NCBI RefSeq assembly: GCF_014284175.1
Contig: NZ_JACOGA010000011.1
Location: 124,001-188,000, forward strand
DNA length: 64,000 bases
Origin: Affinundibacterium flavidum
Lineage (GTDB): Bacteria; Pseudomonadota; Gammaproteobacteria; Burkholderiales; Burkholderiaceae_D
Direction: 5' to 3'
A program made the position numbers and the translations under genes. Below the pieces are notes generated by a model. It had not been told where the DNA came from, searched no databases, and was given only the letters and a program-made list of their open reading frames with translations. How positions within the stretch are numbered: position 1 is the first letter of the stretch; every line of letters starts with the position of its first letter. Positions 1 to 9,272 of the stretch are shown piece by piece.

Positions 1-1356
1 AGCGTTGACTTCAATAATCGCACCACGTTGTTCTTGTAGGGGACGTGAAATATCTTCACACACCAGATCAATGCCTGCGATATCTAAGCCAACAATGCGG
101 GTCGCTAAGGCAACCAAGCGGGCGTTTTCTGGATGAACTTCATCAGTCACGTCGATAGCGACATTGCCATTAATCTGAATCAAAACGTTTTGACCTTGCG
201 CTGGTACCGATGTCGCATCCATGCCTTGGCGTTTTAGTTCCAAAATCACTTCTGCGCTGACATCGGCCATGATCAAGCCCAGAGGGAATTCTTCTGTGGT
301 GCCGCGACGGGGGTCAATATTGATTTGCTGTTCAACTAATTCGTTAATCGTCGATTTGCCGTCACCGATGACGGAAAGAGATTCTCCTTTGGCGGCAGCG
401 ACCAACTTATTCCCAACGACCAATAGACGATGTTCATTGCCGGTAATATAGCGTTCAACTAACACACTTTTACTATCGCCTTTACGAGAAGCTAGTGCGT
501 ACGCCGCGTGAATTTCTGCTTCTTCTTTCAGGTTTAACGTGACACCACGACCATGATTGCCATCATAAGGCTTGATCACGACTGGTAAGCCAATATCCTG
601 TGCTTCTTCCCAGGCTTCTTCCGCACTGCGCACTAGGCTGCCTTCAGGTACGGGAACACCGCAGGCTTTAAGTAAGGATTTCGTCATATCCTTATCGCTG
701 GCAATGCTCTCTGCAATCGCGCTGGTGCGGTCGGTTTCTGCGGTCCAGATGCGGCGTTGCGAGCTACCATGGCCCAATTGAACCAGATTGCCTTCTGTTA
801 AACGGATGGAGGGAATAGTGCGATCTGTTGCAGCATCAACGATATGTGCCGTACTTGGGCCTAGGCAAAGTGCGTCGACCATGTCGCGCAATTTTTCTAG
901 TTCAGTATCGAAGTCGTAGGCTTGATCTTCGATCAGAGACATTAATAAATCACGTCCCATAGTGAGCGCTGCGCGACCGACGTGCTCTTGACGTGTACGG
1001 AAAGCCATTTTATACACGCCTTCAATATGAGTAGAGCGGGTTTGACCAAAGCCAGTGCGCATACCTGCCATATTTTGCAATTCAAGAACGACGTGTTCAA
1101 GAATATGACCAACCCAAGTGCCTTCTTTCAATCTTTCTAAAAAGCCACCCACTTCGCCCACGCCGCAGCGATGTTGCAATAGACCCGGCAATCTTGCAGT
1201 TAGACGTTCGTACAGGCCAGGCAATTTATTGGAGGGGAGTTCTTCGAATTCGCCAATGTCTAGCCAAACTTCAATGACTGGGCGATACGTCCATATGTTC
1301 GGTCCGCGTAGATGAGTAATGCGCAGCGGGGTGATGTCTTTCTTTTTTGTAGTCAT
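1..1356 (-). CDS. cphA: Cyanophycin synthetase, 5' part (runs off window)
   Basis: The first 452 codons of a cyanophycin synthetase, which polymerises Asp and Arg into the storage polymer multi-L-arginyl-poly-L-aspartate using ATP. Translation from the ATG at 1356 gives the family N-terminal domain (residues 1-160, with GHILEHVVLELQ near 87). An ATP-grasp domain follows, with VVIKPYDGNHGRGV near 255-270 and an ATP-grasp IDLVCEDI segment near the window edge. The MurE-like ligase domain would lie left of position 1. No clear Shine-Dalgarno precedes the ATG. It is divergent from the ABC/DUF1854 pair that accompanies cyanophycin genes in Burkholderiales. Burkholderiales often carry two cphA paralogues, and which one this is cannot be decided from half the protein. 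Confidence 0.93.
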   Translation of the reverse strand, partial: MTTKKKDITPLRITHLRGPNIWTYRPVIEVWLDIGEFEELPSNKLPGLYERLTARLPGLLQHRCGVGEVGGFLERLKEGTWVGHILEHVVLELQNMAGMRTGFGQTRSTHIEGVYKMAFRTRQEHVGRAALTMGRDLLMSLIEDQAYDFDTELEKLRDMVDALCLGPSTAHIVDAATDRTIPSIRLTEGNLVQLGHGSSQRRIWTAETDRTSAIAESIASDKDMTKSLLKACGVPVPEGSLVRSAEEAWEEAQDIGLPVVIKPYDGNHGRGVTLNLKEEAEIHAAYALASRKGDSKSVLVERYITGNEHRLLVVGNKLVAAAKGESLSVIGDGKSTINELVEQQINIDPRRGTTEEFPLGLIMADVSAEVILELKRQGMDATSVPAQGQNVLIQINGNVAIDVTDEVHPENARLVALATRIVGLDIAGIDLVCEDISRPLQEQRGAIIEVNA

Positions 1357-1797
1357 GAATGTCAATTTTATTATTGAATAGTGATATCGCTATTCGCTTC
1401 AATTTTGTTGGAACTCAATCTATTAATTTTTTGGTAAGCAAGTGACGCAGCTTAACGGCTAGACCAATGCACCAGTGTTTAACGTGCTGAAAGGTCTACA
1501 AGCTGACAAGGCATTGTTAAATTCAGCAAATTTGAAAATATCTCGCCTGAGCTTGCTGGTATACTTCTTACCAAAGATAAAAACAGATAATCTCCATGAT
1601 CTTGTTTCCCTGTCGACAGAATACCGTAATTTGTCGTTTCAGTCATACAGCTTGATGCAATCTCCCGTAGTTTTATGGGGCTTTCTTGATGATTCTCGCC
1701 CTTATTTGCCTGTCTTAACAAAAAAAATGCGGTTTTTTTAATTTTTGTTGAGTTTCTTGATTTGTTCAGAATACTCATCTTTGGAGTTCATTTTACG
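1357..1797. promoter_or_regulatory. Divergent cphA / ABC control region with palindrome
   Basis: About 440 bp between the divergent cphA and ABC genes, without a convincing gene. The notable element is a near-perfect 20-bp palindrome at 1376-1395, GAATAGTGATATCGCTATTC, one mismatched pair per arm and centred on GATATC. It lies 20 nt upstream of the cphA start codon. It could be an operator or an mRNA hairpin in the cphA leader. The short reading frames on both strands (about 1475-1778) overlap each other and look like chance. Confidence 0.45.
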
Positions 1798-4062
1798 ATG
1801 ACAACAGCACCAATAGCTATCACCAGCTCAATGCCGAATTTGCCTGAAAAGTGGAGTCAAGAATTAAGTTTGCAATTAGTGCAAGATGAAATAGTAATTA
1901 ATGCTGTCGAGACGGATCTCGATGCCAATCTGCGTTTCGAGCAAGGATTAATTGTCGTCACAAATCAACGCTTGTTATCGAAATCTCCGAATGATACACA
2001 ATGGCAGAGCTGGTCGTATTCTGCCGGCCTGCAAATACGCCATCACGATCATGCTGGCGTTGGTCATCTGGAATTGCTGGATGACGCAAAACTATTAGCA
2101 CACTGGCGCTTTACGCTGGGACAGAATCTGTTGGTCATTCGCTTGATGGATGCGTTTCGTGAAAAGCTGCAAGAAACGCTGACGGGTAAACCAGTTGAAA
2201 AAGCTGAACAAAATATTTGTCCGAGTTGTAAGGCAATTTTGGAGCCTGAGCAAGAAGAGTGTCCAGTCTGTACCAAAGTTATTCATACTCCACCATCGAC
2301 CTGGACCTTGTTCCGATTGTGGCGTTTTGCTCGTCCTTACCGCGTGTCTCTATTCATAGGCTTTACTCTGATGTTGCTGGGTACGGCAGCACATATGATT
2401 CCGCGTTATCTGACCAAGCCTTTAACCGATGAAGTGTTGATCCCTTATCAAAACGGCCAACACGTTGATCCTGCTTTGGTCGCTACTTATATCGGCGGTT
2501 TGTTTGGCGCAGCGGTATTGGCGTGGCTATTAAGTTGGGGGAAAACTTATATTCTCGCCTTGGTGTCCGAGCGCATAGGTGCTGATCTGCGCACGGCAAC
2601 TTATGAACATTTGCTGAAGCTTTCACTCGAATACTTTGGTAGCAAACGTACTGGCGATTTAATGTCGCGTATCGGTAGTGAAAGCGACCGGATTTGTGTT
2701 TACTTGTCCTTGCACTTATTAGATTTCGCAACCGATGTGTTGATGTTTATTATGACCGCTGCATTTTTGCTGCAGATTAATACTAAATTGGCTTTGGTAA
2801 CCTTGTTGCCTTTGCCTTTAATTGCTTGGGCTATCCATTTGGTTCGTGATCGTTTGCGTACCGGCTTTGAAAAAATTGACAGAGTTTGGGGTGAGGTTAC
2901 GAATGTACTAGCAGATACCATTCCAGGAATTCGTGTGGTGAAAGCATTCGCACAAGAGAAGCGCGAAGCGACGCGTTTCCGTGAAGCGAATAAGCACAAC
3001 TTGGCCGTCAACGACAAGTTGAACAAAGTTTGGTCTTTGTTTTCACCTATCGTTTCTTTCTTGACCGATATCGGTATTCTGGTGGTGTGGGGCTTCGGTA
3101 TCTGGCAGGTGTCACACAATGAAATTACGGTCGGTGCCTTGGTATCTGCGGTGGCGTTCATCAGCAACTTTTACGGTCGTATCGATTCTATGAGCCGTAT
3201 CGTCTCAGTGACGCAAAAATCAGCATCTGCTGCTAAGCGTATTTTCGATATTCTTGATCACGTTTCCAGCGTACCAGAACCACAAAATCCGGTAAAAATC
3301 AAAGAAGTCAAAGGCCAGATTGAACTACGTGAAGTGGGTTTTCGTTACGGCAATCGAGCCGTGAATCGGAATGTGAGTTTGAACATTCAACCAGGTGAAA
3401 TGATCGGTTTGGTTGGACACAGCGGTTCTGGTAAGAGCACTTTGGTGAATTTGATTTGCCGTTTTTATGATGTTGCCGAAGGTGCGATTTTGCTCGATGG
3501 CGTAGATATCCGTTCATTTGCGGTGGCTGACTATCGCAGCAATATTGGTTTGGTGTTGCAAGAGCCATTCTTATTCTTCGGAACGATTGCTGACAATATT
3601 GCTTACGGTAAGCCTGATGCAACGCGGGAAGAAATTATTGCAGCAGCCCGTGCAGCACATGCGCATGAATTTATTTTGCGCTTGCCGCAAGGGTATGACT
3701 CTATGGTCGGCGAACGTGGTCAAGGATTGTCAGGCGGTGAACGTCAAAGGATTTCCATCGCGCGTGCATTGCTGATTGATCCACGTATTTTGATCATGGA
3801 TGAAGCGACTTCCTCAGTGGATTCTGAAACAGAAAAAGAAATCCAAAAAGCCTTGGATAATCTGGTGAAAGGCCGCACTACTATTGCGATTGCCCATCGC
3901 CTTTCTACCTTGCATAAAGCAGATCGACTGGTTGTGCTCGACAGAGGTGAAGTGGTTGAAGTTGGTAGTCATGATGATTTGATGGCGAAGCAGGGCGCTT
4001 ATTTTAAATTGTACGAAGCACAGGCGCGTAACGCTGCGGCCTTGGCAGTAGCAGGGGAATAA
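1798..4062 (+). CDS. ABC exporter (fused permease-ATPase), cyanophycin-associated type
   Basis: A 754-residue half-transporter of the ABC exporter class. The N-terminal 130 residues are an unusual soluble extension. A zinc-ribbon-like segment follows (CPSC near 140, CPVC near 154), then about six membrane helices (165-450). The nucleotide-binding domain has Walker A GHSGSGKST near 540, signature LSGGERQ near 644 and Walker B ILIMDEATSSVD near 664. The ATG at 1798 was chosen because GGAG precedes it; an upstream in-frame TTG at 1762 has no such support. The next gene starts 3 nt after the stop, so the two are co-transcribed. From memory, this ABC/DUF1854 pair recurs beside cphA, but its substrate is not known to me. 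Export or positioning linked to cyanophycin is inference. Confidence 0.9.
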   Translation: MTTAPIAITSSMPNLPEKWSQELSLQLVQDEIVINAVETDLDANLRFEQGLIVVTNQRLLSKSPNDTQWQSWSYSAGLQIRHHDHAGVGHLELLDDAKLLAHWRFTLGQNLLVIRLMDAFREKLQETLTGKPVEKAEQNICPSCKAILEPEQEECPVCTKVIHTPPSTWTLFRLWRFARPYRVSLFIGFTLMLLGTAAHMIPRYLTKPLTDEVLIPYQNGQHVDPALVATYIGGLFGAAVLAWLLSWGKTYILALVSERIGADLRTATYEHLLKLSLEYFGSKRTGDLMSRIGSESDRICVYLSLHLLDFATDVLMFIMTAAFLLQINTKLALVTLLPLPLIAWAIHLVRDRLRTGFEKIDRVWGEVTNVLADTIPGIRVVKAFAQEKREATRFREANKHNLAVNDKLNKVWSLFSPIVSFLTDIGILVVWGFGIWQVSHNEITVGALVSAVAFISNFYGRIDSMSRIVSVTQKSASAAKRIFDILDHVSSVPEPQNPVKIKEVKGQIELREVGFRYGNRAVNRNVSLNIQPGEMIGLVGHSGSGKSTLVNLICRFYDVAEGAILLDGVDIRSFAVADYRSNIGLVLQEPFLFFGTIADNIAYGKPDATREEIIAAARAAHAHEFILRLPQGYDSMVGERGQGLSGGERQRISIARALLIDPRILIMDEATSSVDSETEKEIQKALDNLVKGRTTIAIAHRLSTLHKADRLVVLDRGEVVEVGSHDDLMAKQGAYFKLYEAQARNAAALAVAGE

Positions 4063-4065
4063 AAA

Positions 4066-4533
4066 ATGACGACGACATTTCAATTACATAGAAATAATTT
4101 TCGCCAGTTGGTACTGACCGATGCGCAGGGTGCGGAGCACATTGATGTGCGTCCGGTTCGCGCATTTCCAATTCAATCTCCTGATGCGGGTATTTCTTTA
4201 GTCAAAGAAAACGGCGCTGAAGTTGCTTGGATTGATCACTTGAATGATTTGCCAGAAGCGGTACGCAACTTGATTGACGAAGAGTTAGAAGGCCGTGAAT
4301 TTATGCCTGAAATCGCGAAAATACTCAGTGTCACCAGCTTCGCAACGCCATGCACATGGCATGTGCAAACTGATAGAGGGAATACGCACTTTGTTTTAAA
4401 AGGCGATGAGGATATACGCCGCATTGGAAAAGAATCTTTACTGATTGCCGATAATCATGGTATTCATTTTCTGATTCGTAATATGTTTGATATTGATAAA
4501 CATAGCCGGAAAATTTTGGATCGCTTCCTTTAA
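4066..4533 (+). CDS. DUF1854 protein
   Basis: A 155-residue soluble protein of the DUF1854 family, recognised from its opening (Q-L-x-R-N-x-F, then an 'HIDVRPVRAFPIQSPDAGIS' block) and from the C-terminal 'DEDIRRI' and 'HFLIRNMFDIDKHSRKILDRF' segments. The start ATG lies 3 nt after the ABC stop, and AGGGG at the end of the ABC gene serves as ribosome binding site, so translation is probably coupled. The function is unknown. The family occurs with cyanophycin synthetase and this ABC transporter, which suggests a cytosolic partner of the transporter (inference). No signal peptide or membrane segment is present. Confidence 0.85.
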   Translation: MTTTFQLHRNNFRQLVLTDAQGAEHIDVRPVRAFPIQSPDAGISLVKENGAEVAWIDHLNDLPEAVRNLIDEELEGREFMPEIAKILSVTSFATPCTWHVQTDRGNTHFVLKGDEDIRRIGKESLLIADNHGIHFLIRNMFDIDKHSRKILDRFL

Positions 4534-4586
4534 ATCTTGAAGTAACTAGGCGCTTCCAGATGAAATGGGCATGGAAGTTGCAGTCT

Positions 4587-5105
4587 TTAATCTAGTAAGC
4601 GCTTAAATAATTTGACTGCGCCACCTTCCTTCCACGGAATAGTTTCTTGCAACTGAAAGCCTAACTTTTCTAAGAGATTTGACGAAGCTTGGTTGTGCGG
4701 TGAAACGATCGCTAACAATTCAGTTAATTTCAGTTCGGTGCGAGCGTATTTTAGTAATCCTGCATTGGCTTCATAAGCGTATCCCTTGCCCGTATAGGCT
4801 GGCAAATAGGCATAGCCGATATCGATTCCTGGCAAATCGTCGCGTTTGACCAAACCACATAAGCCTATCGCTGCCTTATCTTCTTTGCGCTCGGCTAGGT
4901 ATAAGCTAAAACCCATTTTTTCTTGCACTTCACGATGACCTGTTTGAATTGCCTGTTCTGCTTCGGCAATTTTGCGTATTCCTTTGTCGCGAATATTTTC
5001 GATGAAGCTTGGTTCATTCACTAGCTGCAAATAAAATTGGGCATCGTCTGCATCCAAAGTTCTTAGCTTCAGGCGTTCTGTTTCAAAAATGATGGTGGTG
5101 GACAC
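4587..5105 (-). CDS. GNAT N-acetyltransferase, RimJ/RimL-like
   Basis: A 172-residue GNAT protein of the Acetyltransf_3 (RimJ/RimL) type. It opens with 'FETERLKLRTLDADDAQFY', has the acetyl-CoA binding stretch 'YAYLPAYTGKGYAYEANAG' in mid-protein, and ends with 'SSNLLEKLGFQLQET', which is typical of this fold. These enzymes acetylate ribosomal protein N-termini, amino acids or small amines; the substrate cannot be told here. It converges on the DUF1854 gene and is probably monocistronic. Confidence 0.88.
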   Translation of the reverse strand: MSTTIIFETERLKLRTLDADDAQFYLQLVNEPSFIENIRDKGIRKIAEAEQAIQTGHREVQEKMGFSLYLAERKEDKAAIGLCGLVKRDDLPGIDIGYAYLPAYTGKGYAYEANAGLLKYARTELKLTELLAIVSPHNQASSNLLEKLGFQLQETIPWKEGGAVKLFKRLLD

Positions 5106-5160
5106 GAATGCTTACTCCGCGAGTTATTCTGCAAATTGATTTGACTTGGTTGAAGTCGCT

Positions 5161-5205
5161 TAAGTTTAGCTAGGCTAAGCTAAGTTAAATTAAATCAAAT
5201 TAAGT
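5161..5205. repeat. Degenerate TTAAG/TTAAAT tandem repeat at chemoreceptor stop codon
   Basis: Short units of the type TTAAAT, TTAAGC and CTAAG repeat about eight times, starting at the stop codon of the leftward chemoreceptor gene. Each unit adds further stop codons in other frames. Similar stop-proximal repeats occur at 9172, 10594, 14671, 29599 and 47861. Confidence 0.6.
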
Positions 5206-6798
5206 TAAGCGAGATAGTTGTTGTCTAGCCGGTTTCGCCACTTTCATTTGCGCTTGATGCAGTTTGAAAACGGAGACCGCTTGCGATAAGGCCTGCGCCT
5301 GTTCTTGCATACTTTCGGCAGCGGCAGCGGCTTGTTCAACCAATGCTGCATTTTGCTGGGTCATTTCATCAATATGCGTAATGGCCAAATTAACCTCTTC
5401 AATTCCAGCGCTTTGTTCTTGGCTAGCAGCAGTAATTTCCGCCATGATATCGGCAACATATTTTACGGATGAGACAATTTCACTCATTGTGCGCCCCGCA
5501 TCGTCGACTAAGCGAGATCCCTCATCAACTTTGGATACCGAATCGTTAATCAATTCTTTGATTTCTTTCGCTGCACTTGCCGAGCGTTGAGCCAGGCTAC
5601 GCACTTCGGATGCGACCACCGCAAACCCACGACCTTGCTCACCGGCACGGGCGGCTTCTACTGCGGCATTTAAGGCCAAAATGTTAGTCTGAAATGCGAT
5701 GCCATCAATCACACCTATGATATCGACAATACGTTTGGAACTATCTTTGATCGAATTCATGGTGTGTACGACATTTCCTACAACTTCACCACCTTGACTT
5801 GCAACACCAGAAGCTTTTAAAGCTAAAGAGTTGGCTTGACGTGCATTGTCAGCATTCTGTTTGACTGTGGAGGTTAGTTCTTCCATAGACGATGCGGTTT
5901 CTTCTAAAGAGCTGGCTTGAGACTCGGTGCGTGCAGATAAATCCGCATTGCCAGCAGCAATTTCTCCGGCTGCAGTTGCGATCGTGGCGACACTAGAGTT
6001 GACCTGTTGAATCGTCTGAATCAAATTCTGATTCATATGCGACAGTGCATCAAGTAAGACGCCAGTTTCGTCTTCGGCATTTTTTTCGATCTTGGTGGTT
6101 AAGTCGCCATCGGCAACACGTGTTGCAATATCAATCGCAGCATTTAAAGGCGCAGTGATGGAATGTGTGATCCAATAAGCGAGCAATGCACAGACTGCGG
6201 TAGCCACTAGGCCAGCAACGATCATCATCTTGATAGAAAAACTCACGTCTTTCTTAATCGACGTATCTTCCAGATTCATTTGCTGTCTTTCGTAATCCAC
6301 TACAGCCTTCATATCTGCGGTTGCCTTAATCAACGCAGGAAAGACTGCAGTATTCATTTGATTTTCTGCTGCATTAATGTCATCTAACTCTAATGAGTCT
6401 GCTGCTTTGATAAATGAGGCGACGAATGCCACACGTGATTTTGTCGCTGTTTCGATCAGTGTTTTTCGCTCAGGGTTGTTTGCTTGCTTGGAAAGTTTTT
6501 CCAGTAGTTGGCCTATGCTCTTCTTATTGACGTCAATTGCTTGATAGTGTTCTTTACGTAAATTCTGATCACGTGTCAGAAAGAGTGCAGAAACGCGTCT
6601 GCCATTTTCTTGCATCAGACGCGCAACTTCGAGAGAGCTTTCGAGGCCACTGACATTTTGATCTAGCATTGCAGAAGTTTGATTAGCGATGGTATTAAGG
6701 CGCGTGGCATTAAAGAGTGCCATCAACAGCATAATGACGAGCAGACTGCCAAAACCTAGCCAGAGTCGCGTGCGGATCATGAGTGAATTTAGATGCAT
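5200..6798 (-). CDS. Methyl-accepting chemotaxis protein
   Basis: A 532-residue inner-membrane chemoreceptor. TM1 lies at residues 7-28, followed by a periplasmic four-helix-bundle sensor, TM2 near 195-215, a HAMP domain, and a long cytoplasmic signalling coiled coil. The conserved hairpin tip includes [20 protein letters not shown] and [19 protein letters not shown]. It signals through CheW/CheA to the flagellar motor. The ATG at 6798 has GGAGC 6 nt upstream; a longer reading from a TTG at 6834 lacks this. It has no C-terminal CheR-docking pentapeptide (it ends QQLSRLT). The signalling domain is nearly identical to that of the receptor at 12965. The ligand is unknown. Confidence 0.95.
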   Translation of the reverse strand: MHLNSLMIRTRLWLGFGSLLVIMLLMALFNATRLNTIANQTSAMLDQNVSGLESSLEVARLMQENGRRVSALFLTRDQNLRKEHYQAIDVNKKSIGQLLEKLSKQANNPERKTLIETATKSRVAFVASFIKAADSLELDDINAAENQMNTAVFPALIKATADMKAVVDYERQQMNLEDTSIKKDVSFSIKMMIVAGLVATAVCALLAYWITHSITAPLNAAIDIATRVADGDLTTKIEKNAEDETGVLLDALSHMNQNLIQTIQQVNSSVATIATAAGEIAAGNADLSARTESQASSLEETASSMEELTSTVKQNADNARQANSLALKASGVASQGGEVVGNVVHTMNSIKDSSKRIVDIIGVIDGIAFQTNILALNAAVEAARAGEQGRGFAVVASEVRSLAQRSASAAKEIKELINDSVSKVDEGSRLVDDAGRTMSEIVSSVKYVADIMAEITAASQEQSAGIEEVNLAITHIDEMTQQNAALVEQAAAAAESMQEQAQALSQAVSVFKLHQAQMKVAKPARQQLSRLT

Positions 6799-7013
6799 AT
6801 CTTTGCTCCTAATGTAAATGTCAACAAGCCGCATTAATCATACACGTACTGATTCTCATCAGAAATAATTTATTGCGGCGCACATTGAAAACCAACAGCG
6901 GCGGCGCGGTAAAATGCGTGCTCGGTGCTTTTTGGCTTGAATTAGCGCGAGTCGGTTCGATAGTGGCTGTAATTAATTGGTTATTTTGTTAATTTTTTGG
7001 CGAAAATAAAGAT

Positions 7014-8003
7014 ATGAAATTAGCGACACTCAAAGATGGAACACGGGATGGTCAATTGATCGTCGTTGCACGTGATTTGAAAACTGCTCAAATCGCAGAT
7101 GGTATTGCTGCGACCTTGCAGCATGCCTTGGATGATTGGAATTTTATTGCACCTCAGCTAAATGAAGTGTATGAACGTTTGAATGCAGGGCGTGGTATCA
7201 ACAGTTTCGATTTCGACCCTAAAAATTGCATGGCGCCTTTGCCACGTGCTTATCAATGGGCGGACGGTTCTTCGTATGTGAACCATGTTGAATTGGTGCG
7301 CAAAGCGCGCAATGCAGAAATGCCCGAAAGTTTTTGGCATGACCCGTTAATGTATCAAGGTGGCAGCGACGATTTTATCGGTCCTATGGATGACATTGCC
7401 TTATTGTCGGAAGAGTGGGGCATCGATTTTGAAAGTGAAATTGCAGTCGTGACCGGCGATGTGCCGATGGGCGTGAAAGTTCAGCATGCAAGCGAACATA
7501 TACGTTTATTGATGCTGGTAAATGATGTGTCTTTGCGTAACTTGATTCCGGCAGAATTGGCGAAAGGTTTTGGTTTTTTTCAATCCAAACCCGCTTCCAG
7601 TTTCTCGCCTGTGGCAATCACACCAGATGAATTAGGCGATACATGGAAAGACGGCAAAGTACATTTGCCACTACGTTCAAGCTGGAACGACACGTTGGTT
7701 GGACAGCCGAATGCCGGTGTGGATATGGTGTTTTCTTTCCCGCAATTGATCACGCATTTATGTAAGACACGGAATGCCCGTGCGGGGACGATTATTGGTT
7801 CGGGTACAGTTTCGAATAAAGATCCGAAAAAGGGATATAGCTGTATCGCTGAAAAGCGTGCGTTGGAAATGATTGCCGATGGTGCAGCGAGCACAGAGTT
7901 CATGAAATTTGGCGATAAAATCCGGATTGAGATGCTGGATAAAAACGGCAAATCCCTATTCGGTGCGATTGAACAAAGCGTGGTCGAATACACGAAAAGC
8001 TAA
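7014..8003 (+). CDS. Fumarylacetoacetate hydrolase family protein
   Basis: A 329-residue FAH-family enzyme. The family core is present: GIDFESEIAVVTGDVPMG, which carries the metal-binding acidic residues, then 'HIRLLMLVNDVSLRNLIP', 'KPASSFSPVAITPDELG' and 'GTIIGSGTVSNKD'. These Mg2+/Mn2+-dependent enzymes cleave or decarboxylate C-C bonds of beta-keto acids in aromatic and amino-acid breakdown. An N-terminal region of about 100 residues precedes the catalytic domain, as in two-domain fumarylacetoacetases. No homogentisate or maleylacetoacetate gene is adjacent, so the substrate is not assignable. Transcription is probably monocistronic. Confidence 0.88.
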   Translation: MKLATLKDGTRDGQLIVVARDLKTAQIADGIAATLQHALDDWNFIAPQLNEVYERLNAGRGINSFDFDPKNCMAPLPRAYQWADGSSYVNHVELVRKARNAEMPESFWHDPLMYQGGSDDFIGPMDDIALLSEEWGIDFESEIAVVTGDVPMGVKVQHASEHIRLLMLVNDVSLRNLIPAELAKGFGFFQSKPASSFSPVAITPDELGDTWKDGKVHLPLRSSWNDTLVGQPNAGVDMVFSFPQLITHLCKTRNARAGTIIGSGTVSNKDPKKGYSCIAEKRALEMIADGAASTEFMKFGDKIRIEMLDKNGKSLFGAIEQSVVEYTKS

Positions 8004-8099
8004 AGATTAACGGTTTTTGCGAGTGATTTTTGATTTTTTCTAGAAATTAAGTCCTTGAGTCTATATACTGTTCAGGTTATATAAATCGAACAAAGTTAT

Positions 8100-8116
8100 T
8101 CTTTATCGTATAAAGA
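8100..8116. promoter_or_regulatory. Palindrome TCTTTAT-CGT-ATAAAGA upstream of cysB
   Basis: A perfect 7-bp inverted repeat with a 3-nt centre, about 120 nt before cysB, in an AT-rich spacer. LysR-type regulators often bind such sites and control themselves. A CysB autoregulatory site is a guess. Confidence 0.3.
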
Positions 8117-8232
8117 GATATTTCTCTCAATTCAACTTTTTTCATGAAATTTGCGCTGGCTGTGTACTTGCATCTCATGGAAACTCGGAAATTATCCGAT
8201 AAAGAACTTTACGCTGACTCAAGGATGCTTGC

Positions 8233-9174
8233 ATGAATCTTCATCAATTGCGCTTCGTTCGCGAAGCGGTCAGACAGAACTTCAATCTTACCGAAGCTGC
8301 TAAAGCTTTATTTACTTCACAACCTGGTGTTTCTAAGGCCATTATTGAGTTGGAAGAAGAGCTCGGTGTAGATATTTTTGCGCGTCATGGTAAGCGGATT
8401 CGTGGCCTGACCGAGCCTGGTCGCGCGGTGCTGAAGTCAGTAGAAATGATTATGCAAGAAATCGATGGCTTAAAACGCATCGGTAAAGAATTTGCGGCAC
8501 AGGATAGCGGTAGTTTTACGATTGCCACTACCCATACCCAAGCGCGCTATGCCTTGCCGAAGTTAGTGCAGGCATTTATGCAAAAATACCCGAAAGTTCG
8601 GTTGTCGCTGTTACAAGGTAGTCCCAAACAAATCGCAGAAATGGTCATGCGTGATCAAGCCGATATCGCGATCGCGACCGAAGCTATTACCAGCGTTGAT
8701 GGTTTAGTCTCTATGCCTTGTTATCAATGGGAGCACGTGGTCGTAGTGCCGTTAGACCACCCTTTGTTAAAGTTGAAATCGATTAGCTTGGAAGATATCG
8801 CGCGTTATCCATTGATTACTTACGATGCCGCATTTGCCGGACGCAGTAAGATCGACCATGCCTTTGAAGTCCGCCATTTAAAACCCGATGTCTTGTTAGA
8901 GGCGATTGATGCCGACGTGATCAAGACCTATGTTGAGTTGGGAATGGGTGTTGGCATTATTGCCGGCATGGCATTTGATCCTGAGCGGGATTTGAATTTG
9001 CGCACGATTTCAGTCGGCCATTTATTTGGAATGAATGTGTCGCGTGTCGCCGTTAGGCAGGGAGCGTATTTGCGCACTTATATGTACACCTTTATCGAGA
9101 TGTTATCGCCAACCATGAATCGTAAATTGATCGATCAGGTGATGCAGGGCGGTAAAGATAATTACGATCTTTAA
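8233..9174 (+). CDS. cysB: CysB-type LysR regulator of sulfur assimilation
   Basis: A 313-residue LysR-type regulator of the CysB/Cbl subgroup. The N-terminal winged helix-turn-helix (residues 1-60: NLTEAAKALFTSQPGVSKAI) is followed by the subgroup hallmark 'TIATTHTQARYALPK' near residue 97, and by 'GSPKQIAEMVMRDQADIAIATEA', which forms part of the inducer/sulfate pocket. Members activate cysteine biosynthesis and sulfonate use, with O- or N-acetylserine as inducer. No cys gene is adjacent, so it probably acts in trans. The ATG at 8233 is supported by alignment with the family N-terminus. Confidence 0.9.
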   Translation: MNLHQLRFVREAVRQNFNLTEAAKALFTSQPGVSKAIIELEEELGVDIFARHGKRIRGLTEPGRAVLKSVEMIMQEIDGLKRIGKEFAAQDSGSFTIATTHTQARYALPKLVQAFMQKYPKVRLSLLQGSPKQIAEMVMRDQADIAIATEAITSVDGLVSMPCYQWEHVVVVPLDHPLLKLKSISLEDIARYPLITYDAAFAGRSKIDHAFEVRHLKPDVLLEAIDADVIKTYVELGMGVGIIAGMAFDPERDLNLRTISVGHLFGMNVSRVAVRQGAYLRTYMYTFIEMLSPTMNRKLIDQVMQGGKDNYDL

Positions 9175-9241
9175 TGATCACTAGTGATTTCTAATGATCT
9201 CTAATGATCTCTAAATCGCGCGATAATTCGAGTTGCGCGAT
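9172..9241. repeat. Stop-codon tandem repeat and hairpin after cysB
   Basis: Units of about 11 nt (TAATGATCTC) repeat from the cysB stop codon to about 9214. A hairpin ATCGCGC (9215-9221) / GCGCGAT (9235-9241) follows. No T-run follows the hairpin, so it is a weak terminator at best. Confidence 0.55.
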
Positions 9242-9272
9242 GTATGTAATAAAATTTTAGTGAAAGAAGACC

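Noticed and set aside
1475-1778. Two overlapping small frames on opposite strands upstream of the ABC gene
   Set aside because: No recognisable protein features, no ribosome binding site, and AT-rich composition prone to chance frames.
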